Part shown: one piece after another, positions 26,656-35,358 of the stretch
How the letters are laid out: every line of letters begins with the position of its first letter
How positions within the stretch are numbered: position 1 is the first letter of the stretch
Assembly: GCF_013294015.1 (NCBI RefSeq)
Contig: NZ_JABSNO010000011.1
Coordinates: 1-64,000, forward strand
Reading direction: 5' to 3'
DNA length: 64,000 nt
From: Frigoriflavimonas asaccharolytica
GTDB taxonomy: Bacteria; Bacteroidota; Bacteroidia; Flavobacteriales; Weeksellaceae
Made by a program: the position numbers and the translations under genes
The notes under the pieces: generated by a model
Told to the model about the DNA's origin: nothing
Seen by the model: only the letters and a program-made list of their open reading frames with translations
The model's database searches: none

Positions 26656-27600
26656 TTAAATATTTAAAAAAGGATGAGGTGATTGCAAAATTTGCTCACG
26701 ATGTTCCTTTATTTCATCTAAATGTGGTATAAAATAGTTCATCATTTCACGCTGTTCAATACGCTCTTTAGAATAGCCTTTAATAAGAAATTTATAAAAA
26801 TCCCTCATAAGTTTCTTTTTTTCCTTCACCGGATCAAAATCCAGCGCAGGATTCATATACTGTGTCTGCTTTTGCAGTCGTAATGAGAGCCATTTTTCTT
26901 TATAAGCATCATCATTGTTTTTTGGTGATGCAAAAGTCTGTTTTGTATCGTGAACCACAAGACTTTCTGTACAGACAAAGAGCTTTTTTTTAAAAAATAA
27001 TACGCGATTTACATAATCATAATCTTCGCCGTAATGGAAATAAAAAGGATTGAAACCACCAATTTGCTCTATGGTGTCTTTGGGTAAGAACCAATGTGCT
27101 GCGTTAACAAAATCGATTTCATAATGAGGTTTTTGCTGCTTTAGAAAAATGTCAGATATCAGTCTATTGGTTTTTGCATATTTCCCTATATAGTTTTCAA
27201 AATGTAAATCTAATTTCTTTTCGCTTCCATCTAAATGCATCGGACTTAGAATTCCTATTTCATTCTTATTCGGAAGCTGATTATAAACATCGATTAGCTT
27301 CTGCACAGAATTTTCAAAAACCCAAGCATCTTGATTCATTAAATAAAAAAAATCTGCGCCTTGTTTATAGGCTTTTTCTATGCCAATGTTATTTGCTTTT
27401 CCGAAGCCTAGATTTTCTGGAGATTGAATGAATTCTACCTCTGGAAAATTGGCTTTCACAAAATCTTGAGTACCATCTGTAGAGCCGTTATCAATTACAA
27501 TAGTTTGCACAGGAAGAGATGATTTCCGCAAACTAGAAAAACATTTTTCTGCCCATTTCATGGCATTGTAGGTAACGATGATGATGTAGATTTTTGGCAT
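26656..27600 (-). CDS. Glycosyltransferase family 2, rhamnosyltransferase-like
   Basis: This 314-residue enzyme starts KIYIIIVTYNAMKWAEKCF and has VIDNGSTDGTQDFV (about residue 36), GFGKANNIGIEKA and the DAW metal site in YLMNQDAWVFE. A late GGFNPFYFHYGEDYDYVNRV contains the catalytic-base ED pair. This motif set is typical of rhamnosyltransferase-like GT2 proteins. Neighbour spacing of 3 bp and 9 bp shows it belongs to the block C operon. Confidence 0.9.
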   Translation of the reverse strand: MPKIYIIIVTYNAMKWAEKCFSSLRKSSLPVQTIVIDNGSTDGTQDFVKANFPEVEFIQSPENLGFGKANNIGIEKAYKQGADFFYLMNQDAWVFENSVQKLIDVYNQLPNKNEIGILSPMHLDGSEKKLDLHFENYIGKYAKTNRLISDIFLKQQKPHYEIDFVNAAHWFLPKDTIEQIGGFNPFYFHYGEDYDYVNRVLFFKKKLFVCTESLVVHDTKQTFASPKNNDDAYKEKWLSLRLQKQTQYMNPALDFDPVKEKKKLMRDFYKFLIKGYSKERIEQREMMNYFIPHLDEIKEHREQILQSPHPFLNI

Positions 27601-27603
27601 TTT

Positions 27604-28287
27604 TTAAGGCGTGTAATATTTTGAAATCAGGTTTTGAAGATATTGATCTTTATCTGTTAATTTATTTTTTTTGAAGTAATTTTCTATTTTTGAAGTTTCA
27701 ATTTGATAGCCAGATCCTTCTTTTTCTAAATGTAAATCCGGTTCAATGTTCAAAATATTTGAAATTTTCTCGGTGATTTCTATGATGGTGTAATTTTGAA
27801 GATAGGCGATATTTACAATTTGATTTTTTGCAAATTCTTCCATGACTTCTTGGGTTATTTTCGCAATATCTTCAACATCAATTAGGTTTCTGGTCGCTTT
27901 TGTATGTACGGTGATCTTGGTTTTATTCTCAATCGTTTTAACCAAATAATTGAGCAAAAGATTTGCATTTCCACCGTTTCCAACAGCGTTGCTAATTCTT
28001 AAAATAAAGTAATCTTTGCATTGCTCTGCAATCAATTGCTCCATTTTCAGTTTGTGCAATACATACGGACTGTTATTTTTTGAAGAATCGTAGATGCTGC
28101 AAGTAGAAAAATAAATAAATAATTTCTCTGGATTTTCTATGATGGATTTTTCAATTAATTTTTTTTCTCGCAGAAATTCACTCTCTTTCGTTTCTAAAGA
28201 ATTTGAAACGCCGGAAGCATAGAGCAGAACAGATTCTGCATCGATGCTTTTCATGGATTGTGCGATAAGTCCGTTTCCGATGATCAT
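27604..28287 (-). CDS. NAD(P)-dependent epimerase/reductase-like protein (short SDR)
   Basis: This 227-residue protein begins with IIGNGLIAQSM, a short form of the Gly-rich dinucleotide-binding loop. It has FIYFSTCSIYDSS and then YVLHK, which fits the Tyr-x-x-x-Lys catalytic pair of extended SDR enzymes. LRISNAVGNGGNANLL and ATRNLIDVEDIAKIT match the substrate-domain landmarks. It is about 80 residues shorter than a usual sugar epimerase, with the shortening in the N-terminal Rossmann part. It may make or reduce a nucleotide sugar; the product is unknown. Confidence 0.72.
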   Translation of the reverse strand: MIIGNGLIAQSMKSIDAESVLLYASGVSNSLETKESEFLREKKLIEKSIIENPEKLFIYFSTCSIYDSSKNNSPYVLHKLKMEQLIAEQCKDYFILRISNAVGNGGNANLLLNYLVKTIENKTKITVHTKATRNLIDVEDIAKITQEVMEEFAKNQIVNIAYLQNYTIIEITEKISNILNIEPDLHLEKEGSGYQIETSKIENYFKKNKLTDKDQYLQNLISKYYTP

Positions 28288-28290
28288 ATT

Positions 28291-29223
28291 TTAAATAAAT
28301 TGATTTTCATTTTTTTTAAAATCATATTTCTGACGTATGGTATGTTTGGTCCATTTTATCGCGGAATATAATTTTAAAGGATGAAGTGTAAATTTAGAAA
28401 GAATATTGTTGAAAGCATAACCAAAAGCCGCGAAATCGAAATTCTTTTTGGATACCGATTTCGGATAAGTCATTAAAGTATAATAGAAATAGGTTTTTAA
28501 TTTTGATAATTTATAATCTGCGCCATATTTTTTAATGAAAGGAATGATGGCGAAATCTTTTTTCATCACTTCGAAAGAAACATTTTTAGAGATGCTTTCA
28601 CCAATTTGTCTGTAAATTGCCATCTGGTCTGAGAAAAAATAAATTTTACCAAAACAACCTGCTAGTAAATACAAACAACGATCTGCAGAAAGAATATCCG
28701 TGGGGAAATCTTTTTTTAAGATGTCTTTTCTGAAGAAAAAAGTAGAAGTTTGGAAAAGCGAAATATCTGTTAAATCTTCTTTCTCTAAACTTCTATCAGG
28801 CAATTCTGAATAAGCATGAGGAAGAATTGATAAATCGGCATACACTGTTTTTGAGTTGCAGCCAACTGCAGAATAAGTTGAATTTTTTTCTAAAAAATCG
28901 AATTGCTTTTGAAGTTTTAAATGATCTATCCAAGAATCGTCTCCATCCAAAATAGCGATGTATTTCCCTTTTGCATTAGAAAATGTGAAGAGTGTATTTT
29001 TCACGTATCCCAAATTGGGAACGTTTTTAAAATATTTTATTTTGTTTCCTTTTGGATGATTTGCAATAAGCTTTTGAATAATATTTTCTGTTTCGTCTGA
29101 AGAATTATCGTTACCAATTATTATTTCGTAATTACCGGAAAATTCTTGCGCAAAGATGCTCATCAAACATTCTTCGATGTACTTTTCGTGGTTGTATGTG
29201 GTGATGCAAATGCTGATATTCAT
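28291..29223 (-). CDS. Glycosyltransferase family 2
   Basis: This 310-residue GT-A enzyme begins NISICITTYNHEKYIEECLM, with IIGNDNSSDETENI and the metal site LDGDDSWIDHLKLQKQ (about residue 94). There is no membrane segment. It overlaps the upstream GT2 by 4 bp and precedes the SDR-like gene by 3 bp. Donor and linkage are unknown. Confidence 0.92.
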   Translation of the reverse strand: MNISICITTYNHEKYIEECLMSIFAQEFSGNYEIIIGNDNSSDETENIIQKLIANHPKGNKIKYFKNVPNLGYVKNTLFTFSNAKGKYIAILDGDDSWIDHLKLQKQFDFLEKNSTYSAVGCNSKTVYADLSILPHAYSELPDRSLEKEDLTDISLFQTSTFFFRKDILKKDFPTDILSADRCLYLLAGCFGKIYFFSDQMAIYRQIGESISKNVSFEVMKKDFAIIPFIKKYGADYKLSKLKTYFYYTLMTYPKSVSKKNFDFAAFGYAFNNILSKFTLHPLKLYSAIKWTKHTIRQKYDFKKNENQFI

Positions 29224-30047
29224 GAATTTAATTTCTCAATAAATTTGTATAATAGTTTTGTAAGATAATTTTTATTTACTTCATTTTTGATTCTATCTAT
29301 ATTTTTTACATTTTGTAATTGTAGGTTAAAGTTTGATATTGGATTTTTATTAAGGGGTAAATATTTAGTTAAATGTTTAGTGTATACTAATGTAGAGCTA
29401 AATAAAATTTTTCTCTGCGATTCGTAAAGTAATATATCCATTGACTCTTCCTTTCTTCGGTAATAAAAACCATTATAGTTTAATTGAAGTACTTGCGAAT
29501 TTGGATTTAAAATTGAAAGCCAAAAGTCCCAATCTTCCATACCATAAATAAAGGCAGAATCATACCCGTTCGCTTTGATCCAATCTTCTTTTTTGTAAAA
29601 TGCGGAGCAAAAAATATGATTTTTTAGGAGTAAATCGGCATAAGAATATTTCCTTAATTCCCAAGGTCCTTCCATTTCTCCAAAGAATTCTGCTTTACAA
29701 TAAATCAGGGTGTAATTATGGTTGAATTCGTGAGATGCCAGTTCAAGGTATTTATTTCCAATTTTATCGTCACTATCTAAAGGTAAAATCCATTCTCCTT
29801 TTGCTATTTCTATCCCAGCATTCCTAGCAGAAGAAAGACCACCATTTTCTTTATTTAAATATTTAAAACGCGCATCTTTTTGCGCCCATTTTTCTGCTTT
29901 TTCTTCTGTATTATCGGGAGAACCGTCATTTACAATAATGCATTCCCAATTTTGAAAAGTTTGGTTGAGAACAGATTGCAAACACTCATCCAAATATTCA
30001 GCTTGGTTGTAGCAGGGAACGATGATGGAGATTTCTGGCAAATTCAT
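29220..30047 (-). CDS. Glycosyltransferase family 2 (start revised)
   Basis: The frame can be opened at a TTG (30063-30065), but I prefer the ATG at 30045-30047 (MNLPEISIIVPCYNQ). It gives the usual GT2 start and leaves a 10 bp gap after the upstream gene. The 275-residue protein shows IVNDGSPDNTEE, the SSARNAGIEIAKGEW segment and LDSDDKIG as metal site. A later YGMEDWDFWLSI contains the catalytic ED pair. It is a typical capsule or O-antigen glycosyltransferase of unknown specificity. Confidence 0.9.
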   Translation of the reverse strand: MNLPEISIIVPCYNQAEYLDECLQSVLNQTFQNWECIIVNDGSPDNTEEKAEKWAQKDARFKYLNKENGGLSSARNAGIEIAKGEWILPLDSDDKIGNKYLELASHEFNHNYTLIYCKAEFFGEMEGPWELRKYSYADLLLKNHIFCSAFYKKEDWIKANGYDSAFIYGMEDWDFWLSILNPNSQVLQLNYNGFYYRRKEESMDILLYESQRKILFSSTLVYTKHLTKYLPLNKNPISNFNLQLQNVKNIDRIKNEVNKNYLTKLLYKFIEKLNS

Positions 30048-30057
30048 AAACTCATTA

Positions 30058-30954
30058 TTAAACAACTTTAGATATTAATTTATAAAATACAATTGGGATT
30101 TTATATTTTAAGGATAGTTGTAATCTTCTATTTTTAAAAGGGTAGCAGTAATAATCATCTATTACTTTCCTTGAGATAGGTGTATTCTGAAAATAAGCTT
30201 TGTAAAAATAATTATCTATCTGTGTTTTTGCCATTCCATCCTTGTCGAACATCATTTGTAAAATCACAGTTTCCTCAGCTATTTTTCCTGCTCTTAAACC
30301 AGAAATATTTGTATCATGGCATCTGTAATATGTTAACTTTTTTGGGATGTAGGCAATTAAATATTTTTCATTAATTTTCAGCCATCTGTAGTAATCTTCT
30401 ACTATGAAATTAGAATCATATTTACCAGTTTCTTTCAAAACATCTGTTCTCATCATCACAGTTAATGCTGCAATACGATTTCCTTTTATTAATACTTTTC
30501 TAAAATTTTCCGAGGGTATTCCTCCTAATGCATTATAATCAGCAATATTTGGTAGAAGTTTACTTTGATCATCAATACAGAAAGTATCAGTGAAAACCAT
30601 TCCATAATTTTTACCTTTTTCCTCTAAAATTTGGACGGATTCCGCTAAACAATCTGGATGAAGAAAATCATCTGCCGCTATTAGTTTTATGTATTTTCCA
30701 GTACAATGTTCTACACAATCATTTAATGTTGTAGCCAAACCTGTATTTGTCTCGTGGAAAATTTTTTGTGCGTTTACATTATGTTCGGTTAGCCAATTTT
30801 CAAAAATTTCTGTAGAATTGTCTTGTGATTTATCATCAGCAACAATCAATTCCCAATTGGTGTAGGTTTGATTTTTCAAACTATCTAGCATTTCTACGAT
30901 ATATCTAGATTGGTTGTATGAAACCACAACTACACTTACTAATGGCTGTTCCAT
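30058..30954 (-). CDS. Glycosyltransferase family 2
   Basis: This 298-residue protein starts VSVVVVSYNQSRYIVEMLDS, with VADDKSQDNSTEIF, the TLNDCVEHCTGKYIKLIAADD metal-site region (about residue 92), and a later YDSNFIVEDYYRWLKI containing the ED pair. It begins 1 bp after the aminotransferase gene, so it may add the amino-dideoxy sugar made by that enzyme; this is position-based inference only. Confidence 0.92.
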   Translation of the reverse strand: MEQPLVSVVVVSYNQSRYIVEMLDSLKNQTYTNWELIVADDKSQDNSTEIFENWLTEHNVNAQKIFHETNTGLATTLNDCVEHCTGKYIKLIAADDFLHPDCLAESVQILEEKGKNYGMVFTDTFCIDDQSKLLPNIADYNALGGIPSENFRKVLIKGNRIAALTVMMRTDVLKETGKYDSNFIVEDYYRWLKINEKYLIAYIPKKLTYYRCHDTNISGLRAGKIAEETVILQMMFDKDGMAKTQIDNYFYKAYFQNTPISRKVIDDYYCYPFKNRRLQLSLKYKIPIVFYKLISKVV

Positions 30955-30955
30955 A

Positions 30956-32056
30956 TCAATATTTATTCAAAACTTCAATTACTTTTTGCACTTCCTCATT
31001 TTCCATCACCGGACTTACTGGCAAACTCAACACTTCTTCATGGATTTTTTCTGTAATCGGGAAAGATAAATTATTCCAATATTTGTATGCTCTTTGCTTG
31101 TGCGGCGGAATTGGATAATGAATTAGCGTTTGGATGCCATTCTCTTGCAAATAGGTTTGCAATTCAGCTCTATTTGAAGTCCTGATTACGAATAAATGCC
31201 AAACATGTTCTTTAGAATCTGAAGGCAATTGCGGAAGAATAATTTTCGCATTTTTTATTTCTGCGCTGTATTGCTCTGCAATTTCTCTTCTTTTGCCGTT
31301 TTCGGCATCTATATATTTCAGTTTTACATCTAAAACTGCGGCTTGTATTTCGTCTAAACGAGAATTTAATCCTTGGTATTTATTCACGTATTTTTCTTCG
31401 GAACCATAATTGGCTAAAGCTCGGATTGTTCTTGCCAGAAGATCATCTTTGCATGTTACAGCACCTGCATCACCTAAAGCGCCTAAATTTTTCCCAGGAT
31501 AGAATGAAAAACCGGCAGCATCGCCCAAATTTCCAGTTTTTATGCCCTTCCATTCTGCACCAATTGCTTGTGCATTGTCTTCTATGATTTTTAAATCATG
31601 CTTTTTTGCCAAAGTTTCTAATTCTTCTGACCAACAAACTTGTCCGTATAAATGAACAACCATGATTGCTTTGGTTTTTGGGGTAATCAAAGCTTCTATT
31701 TTTGCAATATCAATATTATAATTTTCGATATTTGGTTCTGCAAAAACGGGTTTCAAACGATTGTCTGTAATTGCCAAAAGCGAAGCGATGTAGGTATTTG
31801 CAGGAACAATCACTTCATCTCCAAATTTCATTTGTGCTAATTCTAAATAGGCTTTAAAAATTAATCTTAAAGCATCTAAACCGTTAGCAACACCTATTGC
31901 ATTGGGCGAACTGGTGTATTTAGATAGATTTTCTTCAAAATTTTTCACTTGGCTTCCCATCAAATACCAGCCACTTCGGAAAGTTTCTAAAAGTTTGGCT
32001 TCTATTTCTTCTTGGTGTTGAAGATTTATTTTTTGTAGGTCTAGAAATTTGATCAT
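30956..32056 (-). CDS. DegT/DnrJ/EryC1/StrS sugar aminotransferase, FdtB/QdtB-like
   Basis: This 366-residue PLP enzyme starts [19 protein letters not shown]. It contains [31 protein letters not shown] (Asp that contacts the pyridine nitrogen), and the Schiff-base lysine in [16 protein letters not shown] (about residue 186). It probably transaminates dTDP-3-keto-6-deoxyhexose to the 3-amino sugar, because a 3,4-ketoisomerase, N-acyltransferases and RmlA/RmlB are all in the same operon. Fuc3N or Qui3N cannot be distinguished by sequence. It overlaps the acyltransferase gene by 4 bp. Confidence 0.9.
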   Translation of the reverse strand: MIKFLDLQKINLQHQEEIEAKLLETFRSGWYLMGSQVKNFEENLSKYTSSPNAIGVANGLDALRLIFKAYLELAQMKFGDEVIVPANTYIASLLAITDNRLKPVFAEPNIENYNIDIAKIEALITPKTKAIMVVHLYGQVCWSEELETLAKKHDLKIIEDNAQAIGAEWKGIKTGNLGDAAGFSFYPGKNLGALGDAGAVTCKDDLLARTIRALANYGSEEKYVNKYQGLNSRLDEIQAAVLDVKLKYIDAENGKRREIAEQYSAEIKNAKIILPQLPSDSKEHVWHLFVIRTSNRAELQTYLQENGIQTLIHYPIPPHKQRAYKYWNNLSFPITEKIHEEVLSLPVSPVMENEEVQKVIEVLNKY

Positions 32057-32832
32057 GATTGTGTATTTAATTTAGTCCATTCTTCGAAACCTATTTTTTC
32101 CCAAGGCATTCCTCTTTCAAAATTGTTAGGCCAAGGATAGTAATTTGTATATGAATCTTTTTTGGAAGGGATTTCACGTATATCCATTTTTCTTTTAGCG
32201 GGAGAACCGATAGCAAAAGAAAAATCTTCAATATCTCTAGATACTACAGAATTTGCACCTACCAAACAATTACTTCCAATATGGACTCCAGGTAAGATAT
32301 TGCAATGAATAGTAATGATTGAATAATCTCCAACTGTCGCACCTAGTAAAACATCGGATGGTGGTAAAGGGTCATTTGTAAAAACTGTATATGGAAAAAC
32401 AAAAACATATTTACCGATTTTTGTCTTTTCCCCAACATGTACATTACTATATAATCTAGAATAATCCCCAACTTCGCAATTTCCTTGTACATCTGCTAAT
32501 GTGCTTATTAAGCAATTGATGCCAAATTTGGATTTTTCCCTAATCGTTGCGCGATGTCCTGTAATTAAGCCTTCCCCAAATTCTGAACCTGCATATATAA
32601 TACAATGGCTCCTAATCATGCTATTTGCGCTAATGTAAGTTGGCGGATTAATATAATTGTCCATATCTTTATAATAGACAGAAGGAGGCTCTCCGATTAT
32701 GCAATCATTGCATATGATAGTATTATCACCGATAAAAACATTAGGATAAATTATTGAGTTGTCTCCAATCTTTACATTAACTCCAATTTTCACCGATGGA
32801 TCTACAAAAACGTTTCTATTATTAAACTTCAT
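32053..32832 (-). CDS. LpxA-like LbH acyltransferase
   Basis: This 259-residue protein is almost entirely hexapeptide repeats, such as [48 protein letters not shown] and [20 protein letters not shown]. The many-coil helix ending in [15 protein letters not shown] is closer in size to LpxA/LpxD-type acyltransferases than to the small acetyltransferases. Candidate catalytic histidines lie in RSHC and GHRA. With the MaoC gene next to it (4 bp overlap), it may transfer a longer or hydroxylated acyl chain to the amino sugar. That substrate is inference. Confidence 0.85.
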   Translation of the reverse strand: MKFNNRNVFVDPSVKIGVNVKIGDNSIIYPNVFIGDNTIICNDCIIGEPPSVYYKDMDNYINPPTYISANSMIRSHCIIYAGSEFGEGLITGHRATIREKSKFGINCLISTLADVQGNCEVGDYSRLYSNVHVGEKTKIGKYVFVFPYTVFTNDPLPPSDVLLGATVGDYSIITIHCNILPGVHIGSNCLVGANSVVSRDIEDFSFAIGSPAKRKMDIREIPSKKDSYTNYYPWPNNFERGMPWEKIGFEEWTKLNTQS

Positions 32833-33236
32833 AATTTTTCTTTTGGTGGTAAAACTATCGCATAGCCATCAATTACAACTTCATTATTTTGATTTAATAA
32901 AAGCGTTCTAATTTTTAGCCTACCTTTTTCCAACAAATCAGTTACTTCAAGATTTACATTAATGGTATCACCTATAAATACAGGTCTCAAAAATTCTAAA
33001 TATTGACTTATCTGTATGGTTCCTGGACCAGGCAAATACATTCCTAGAGGCATACATATATAAGATGCTGTTAGTAATCCATGAGCGATTCTTGCTCCAA
33101 ATTTTGTACGTTTAGAATATTCCTCATCACAATGTACTGGATTTAAATCACCTGTAATACCTGCATAAAGATACACATCACTCTCACTTACAGTTTTGCT
33201 AAAATGTGCTGTTTTACCTAAATAGTCTATCATCAT
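32829..33236 (-). CDS. MaoC-like hot-dog dehydratase (start revised)
   Basis: The open frame reaches 33323, but those first residues overlap the upstream acyltransferase. The tandem ATGs at 33231-33236 give a natural start (MMIDYLGKTAHFSKTVSESD) and a 135-residue protein. The motif YAGITGDLNPVHCDEEYS, with the Asp-x-Asn/His hydratase pair, followed by FGARIAHGLLTAS, is the (R)-specific enoyl-CoA hydratase/MaoC signature. This family is unusual in an amino-sugar operon. It lies between two LbH acyltransferases, so it may make or bind a 3-hydroxyacyl group for N-acylation. Confidence 0.88.
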   Translation of the reverse strand: MMIDYLGKTAHFSKTVSESDVYLYAGITGDLNPVHCDEEYSKRTKFGARIAHGLLTASYICMPLGMYLPGPGTIQISQYLEFLRPVFIGDTINVNLEVTDLLEKGRLKIRTLLLNQNNEVVIDGYAIVLPPKEKL

Positions 33237-33243
33237 TTCTAAT

Positions 33244-33711
33244 TTAGTTAATATTTGCTTTAATGAATTTTGCGGGATTTCCAACCCAAATTTCATTAGA
33301 TGGAATATTTTTAGTAACCACACTTCCAGCTCCTATCAAAGAGTTTTCACCAATAATAATTCCACCTATTATAGTAGCATTCGCGCCTATAATCGCGTTC
33401 TCCTTTATAATAGTTTTTTGAAGATGAAAATTTACATTCCGCGATTTCGGATATCGATCGTTTGTAAAAGTAACATTCGGACCAATAAAAACATTATCTT
33501 CTATTGTCATCCCATCCCAAATTTGAACACCAGGCTTAATGGTTACATTGTTACCAATCACTACATCATTTTCAATGAAAACTTGACAATTAATATTGCA
33601 ATTTTTTCCAATTTGGGCATTTTTCAAAATTACACAAAATTGCCATATAGAAGTGTTTTCTCCAATATTTTTTGACTGAACATCGGCTAAAGGATGGATG
33701 TTAGATACCAT
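33244..33711 (-). CDS. LbH N-acetyltransferase, FdtC/QdtC/WbbJ-like
   Basis: This 155-residue protein starts [20 protein letters not shown] and continues with regular hexapeptides ([73 protein letters not shown]). The TNDRYPKS segment is the landmark of the WbbJ/FdtC/QdtC group that N-acetylates dTDP-3-amino-3,6-dideoxyhexoses. It overlaps the ketoisomerase gene by 11 bp, and the aminotransferase is three genes downstream, so the assignment fits the context. Confidence 0.88.
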   Translation of the reverse strand: MVSNIHPLADVQSKNIGENTSIWQFCVILKNAQIGKNCNINCQVFIENDVVIGNNVTIKPGVQIWDGMTIEDNVFIGPNVTFTNDRYPKSRNVNFHLQKTIIKENAIIGANATIIGGIIIGENSLIGAGSVVTKNIPSNEIWVGNPAKFIKANIN

Positions 33712-34111
33712 TTTTTAGCTTCTTAAATATTTCATATTCTCTGATATAATCTTTTTCAGTATATTTTTCTGAGGCTAAACAAATTAATACGGCGTTGTGA
33801 GAGAATTTTATATCTCTCCAAATTTTCCGAGGTATAAATAAACCTTTTTCTGGACTGTTTAAAACAAATTCTTGTATGTTTCCTAATAAATCTTCCGTAG
33901 TGAAAATAATTGTTCCTGATACAGCTACAATCACTTGCTCTAATTCTAAATGAGCATGCCCACCTCTGGTAACGTCTTGAGGTGTATAATAAGTCCAATA
34001 AACTCTTTGAATATCAAAAGGGATATTCTCATTATTTTCTGCGACGGAAATGTACCCCAAATTTGGGCTACCAATTTTGTCGAAATAGGTGAGGTGAGGT
34101 TCTTTGTTCAT
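33701..34111 (-). CDS. dTDP-4-oxo-6-deoxyglucose 3,4-ketoisomerase, FdtA/QdtA-like
   Basis: This 136-residue cupin has the WxcM/FdtA landmarks: [23 protein letters not shown] with the catalytic histidine pair in [31 protein letters not shown], and [16 protein letters not shown] at the end. It converts dTDP-4-keto-6-deoxyglucose (the RmlB product) to the 3-keto sugar used by the aminotransferase. FdtA and QdtA differ by few residues in stereochemical outcome, so I do not pick one. It starts 1 bp after the GT61 gene. Confidence 0.92.
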   Translation of the reverse strand: MNKEPHLTYFDKIGSPNLGYISVAENNENIPFDIQRVYWTYYTPQDVTRGGHAHLELEQVIVAVSGTIIFTTEDLLGNIQEFVLNSPEKGLFIPRKIWRDIKFSHNAVLICLASEKYTEKDYIREYEIFKKLKNGI

Positions 34112-34112
34112 A

Positions 34113-35291
34113 TTACGTACTTAGTAGATTTTTTAGACTTTCAATATTTATTACGAATTCACTTACATCATGATCTTTATACTCATTATTATAATATAAA
34201 TATTGGACTTCTATATTTAATATTTCTCCCATTTCTTCATAAAAATTATAGTCTTTGTAATTGTCTGGCATAAAGATAATAATTTTTGTTTTTGGTTTGC
34301 AAAAAATAATATTCGTCCATGCAGCACCTGTAGTACCAACAATCATTTTAGCATTCTGAAAGTGATTTATTTGTTCTTCGAACGACAATGATGTCATGTC
34401 AATATTGCGGAAATTAGCTAGTTTAAGTGTTTCAATAATTTCGCTTTCATTTTGAGCTATTCTATGCGTGTTTTTTCTTTCAAGAAAAATATTGACTTCA
34501 TTTGTATTTTTATAATTAAATCCTTTTTGCAACTCTGAACTTAGCTTTTGCAAGCTTTCTTTTCTGAAGTAGTACAGTGGTAGAGAAGTAGTTTTCGAAT
34601 CAAGCGGATTGAACATCAGTTTATTAACCTCATTTACAAAATATAATTTTTTGATTTTATACGTATTTTCCTCTTTTAAGTATATTATATTTAAGTTTAA
34701 ATTACGTGTCAAAATCTGCAAGGAATCTGCCATACTTTGCGTTTTCTCACAAGATTCGTTTACCAATATAGTTTTGGTGTCGTTGACGTTTAAATACATT
34801 ATTTTTGGTATAATTTCTATCATCCAATGATACCAATTGTGACTTCCATTTCCTGCTAAAAAAAAACCTTCTTCTATTGTTTCCGTCCTTTTTAAATTTA
34901 CTACAGCATTTTTGTTATTGTGAAATTCTACAAAACCCTCATTAAAACGTTCGTTATCATTAATCGCTTCATAATAAATATTTTTACCTTGAATAATTGC
35001 TGATGATCTTGAATTTATAATTGCGTTTTTTATTTCATATAGATTTAAATCTGGAATTGTAACTTCAACATTATTCTGACTTTTACTAATGTATTTGTAA
35101 CCTGAAACGATTTTTTTAATAGGATTTAGCTTTTTTAAACCTGTAACTTTATAAACACTTTTATGTTGATATTGTAAAAAATTTAGAATAGCAATTTGGA
35201 TGGTAGATATTGTGTAATTATTGAGATGTTTTTGAACGTTAATTCTTTTTATTATCTGCCTTTTTACAAATTTTTTAATGGATATGAGCAT
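34113..35291 (-). CDS. Glycosyltransferase family 61 (DUF563)
   Basis: This 392-residue protein contains EEGFFLAGNGSHNWYHWMIE, the HNWYHW segment characteristic of GT61 proteins, and a C-terminal FQNAKMIVGTTGAAWTNIIF, the VG.hGAahtNhhF motif of the family. FLERKNTHRIAQNESEI is the usual phosphate-binding stretch before it. GT61 enzymes in bacterial capsule loci transfer various sugars. The gap to the Wzt gene upstream is 67 bp, and I saw no convincing promoter there. Confidence 0.88.
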   Translation of the reverse strand: MLISIKKFVKRQIIKRINVQKHLNNYTISTIQIAILNFLQYQHKSVYKVTGLKKLNPIKKIVSGYKYISKSQNNVEVTIPDLNLYEIKNAIINSRSSAIIQGKNIYYEAINDNERFNEGFVEFHNNKNAVVNLKRTETIEEGFFLAGNGSHNWYHWMIEIIPKIMYLNVNDTKTILVNESCEKTQSMADSLQILTRNLNLNIIYLKEENTYKIKKLYFVNEVNKLMFNPLDSKTTSLPLYYFRKESLQKLSSELQKGFNYKNTNEVNIFLERKNTHRIAQNESEIIETLKLANFRNIDMTSLSFEEQINHFQNAKMIVGTTGAAWTNIIFCKPKTKIIIFMPDNYKDYNFYEEMGEILNIEVQYLYYNNEYKDHDVSEFVINIESLKNLLST

Positions 35292-35358
35292 GTTTATTTT
35301 TAATAATAAATATCTGTTCTAAAATAGCAACATTTTCTAGCAGTGCTTTTCACCGTTT

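Noticed and set aside
33237-33323. Upstream extension of the MaoC-like protein
   Set aside because: It overlaps the acyltransferase gene, and the tandem ATGs at 33231-33236 give the normal MaoC start.
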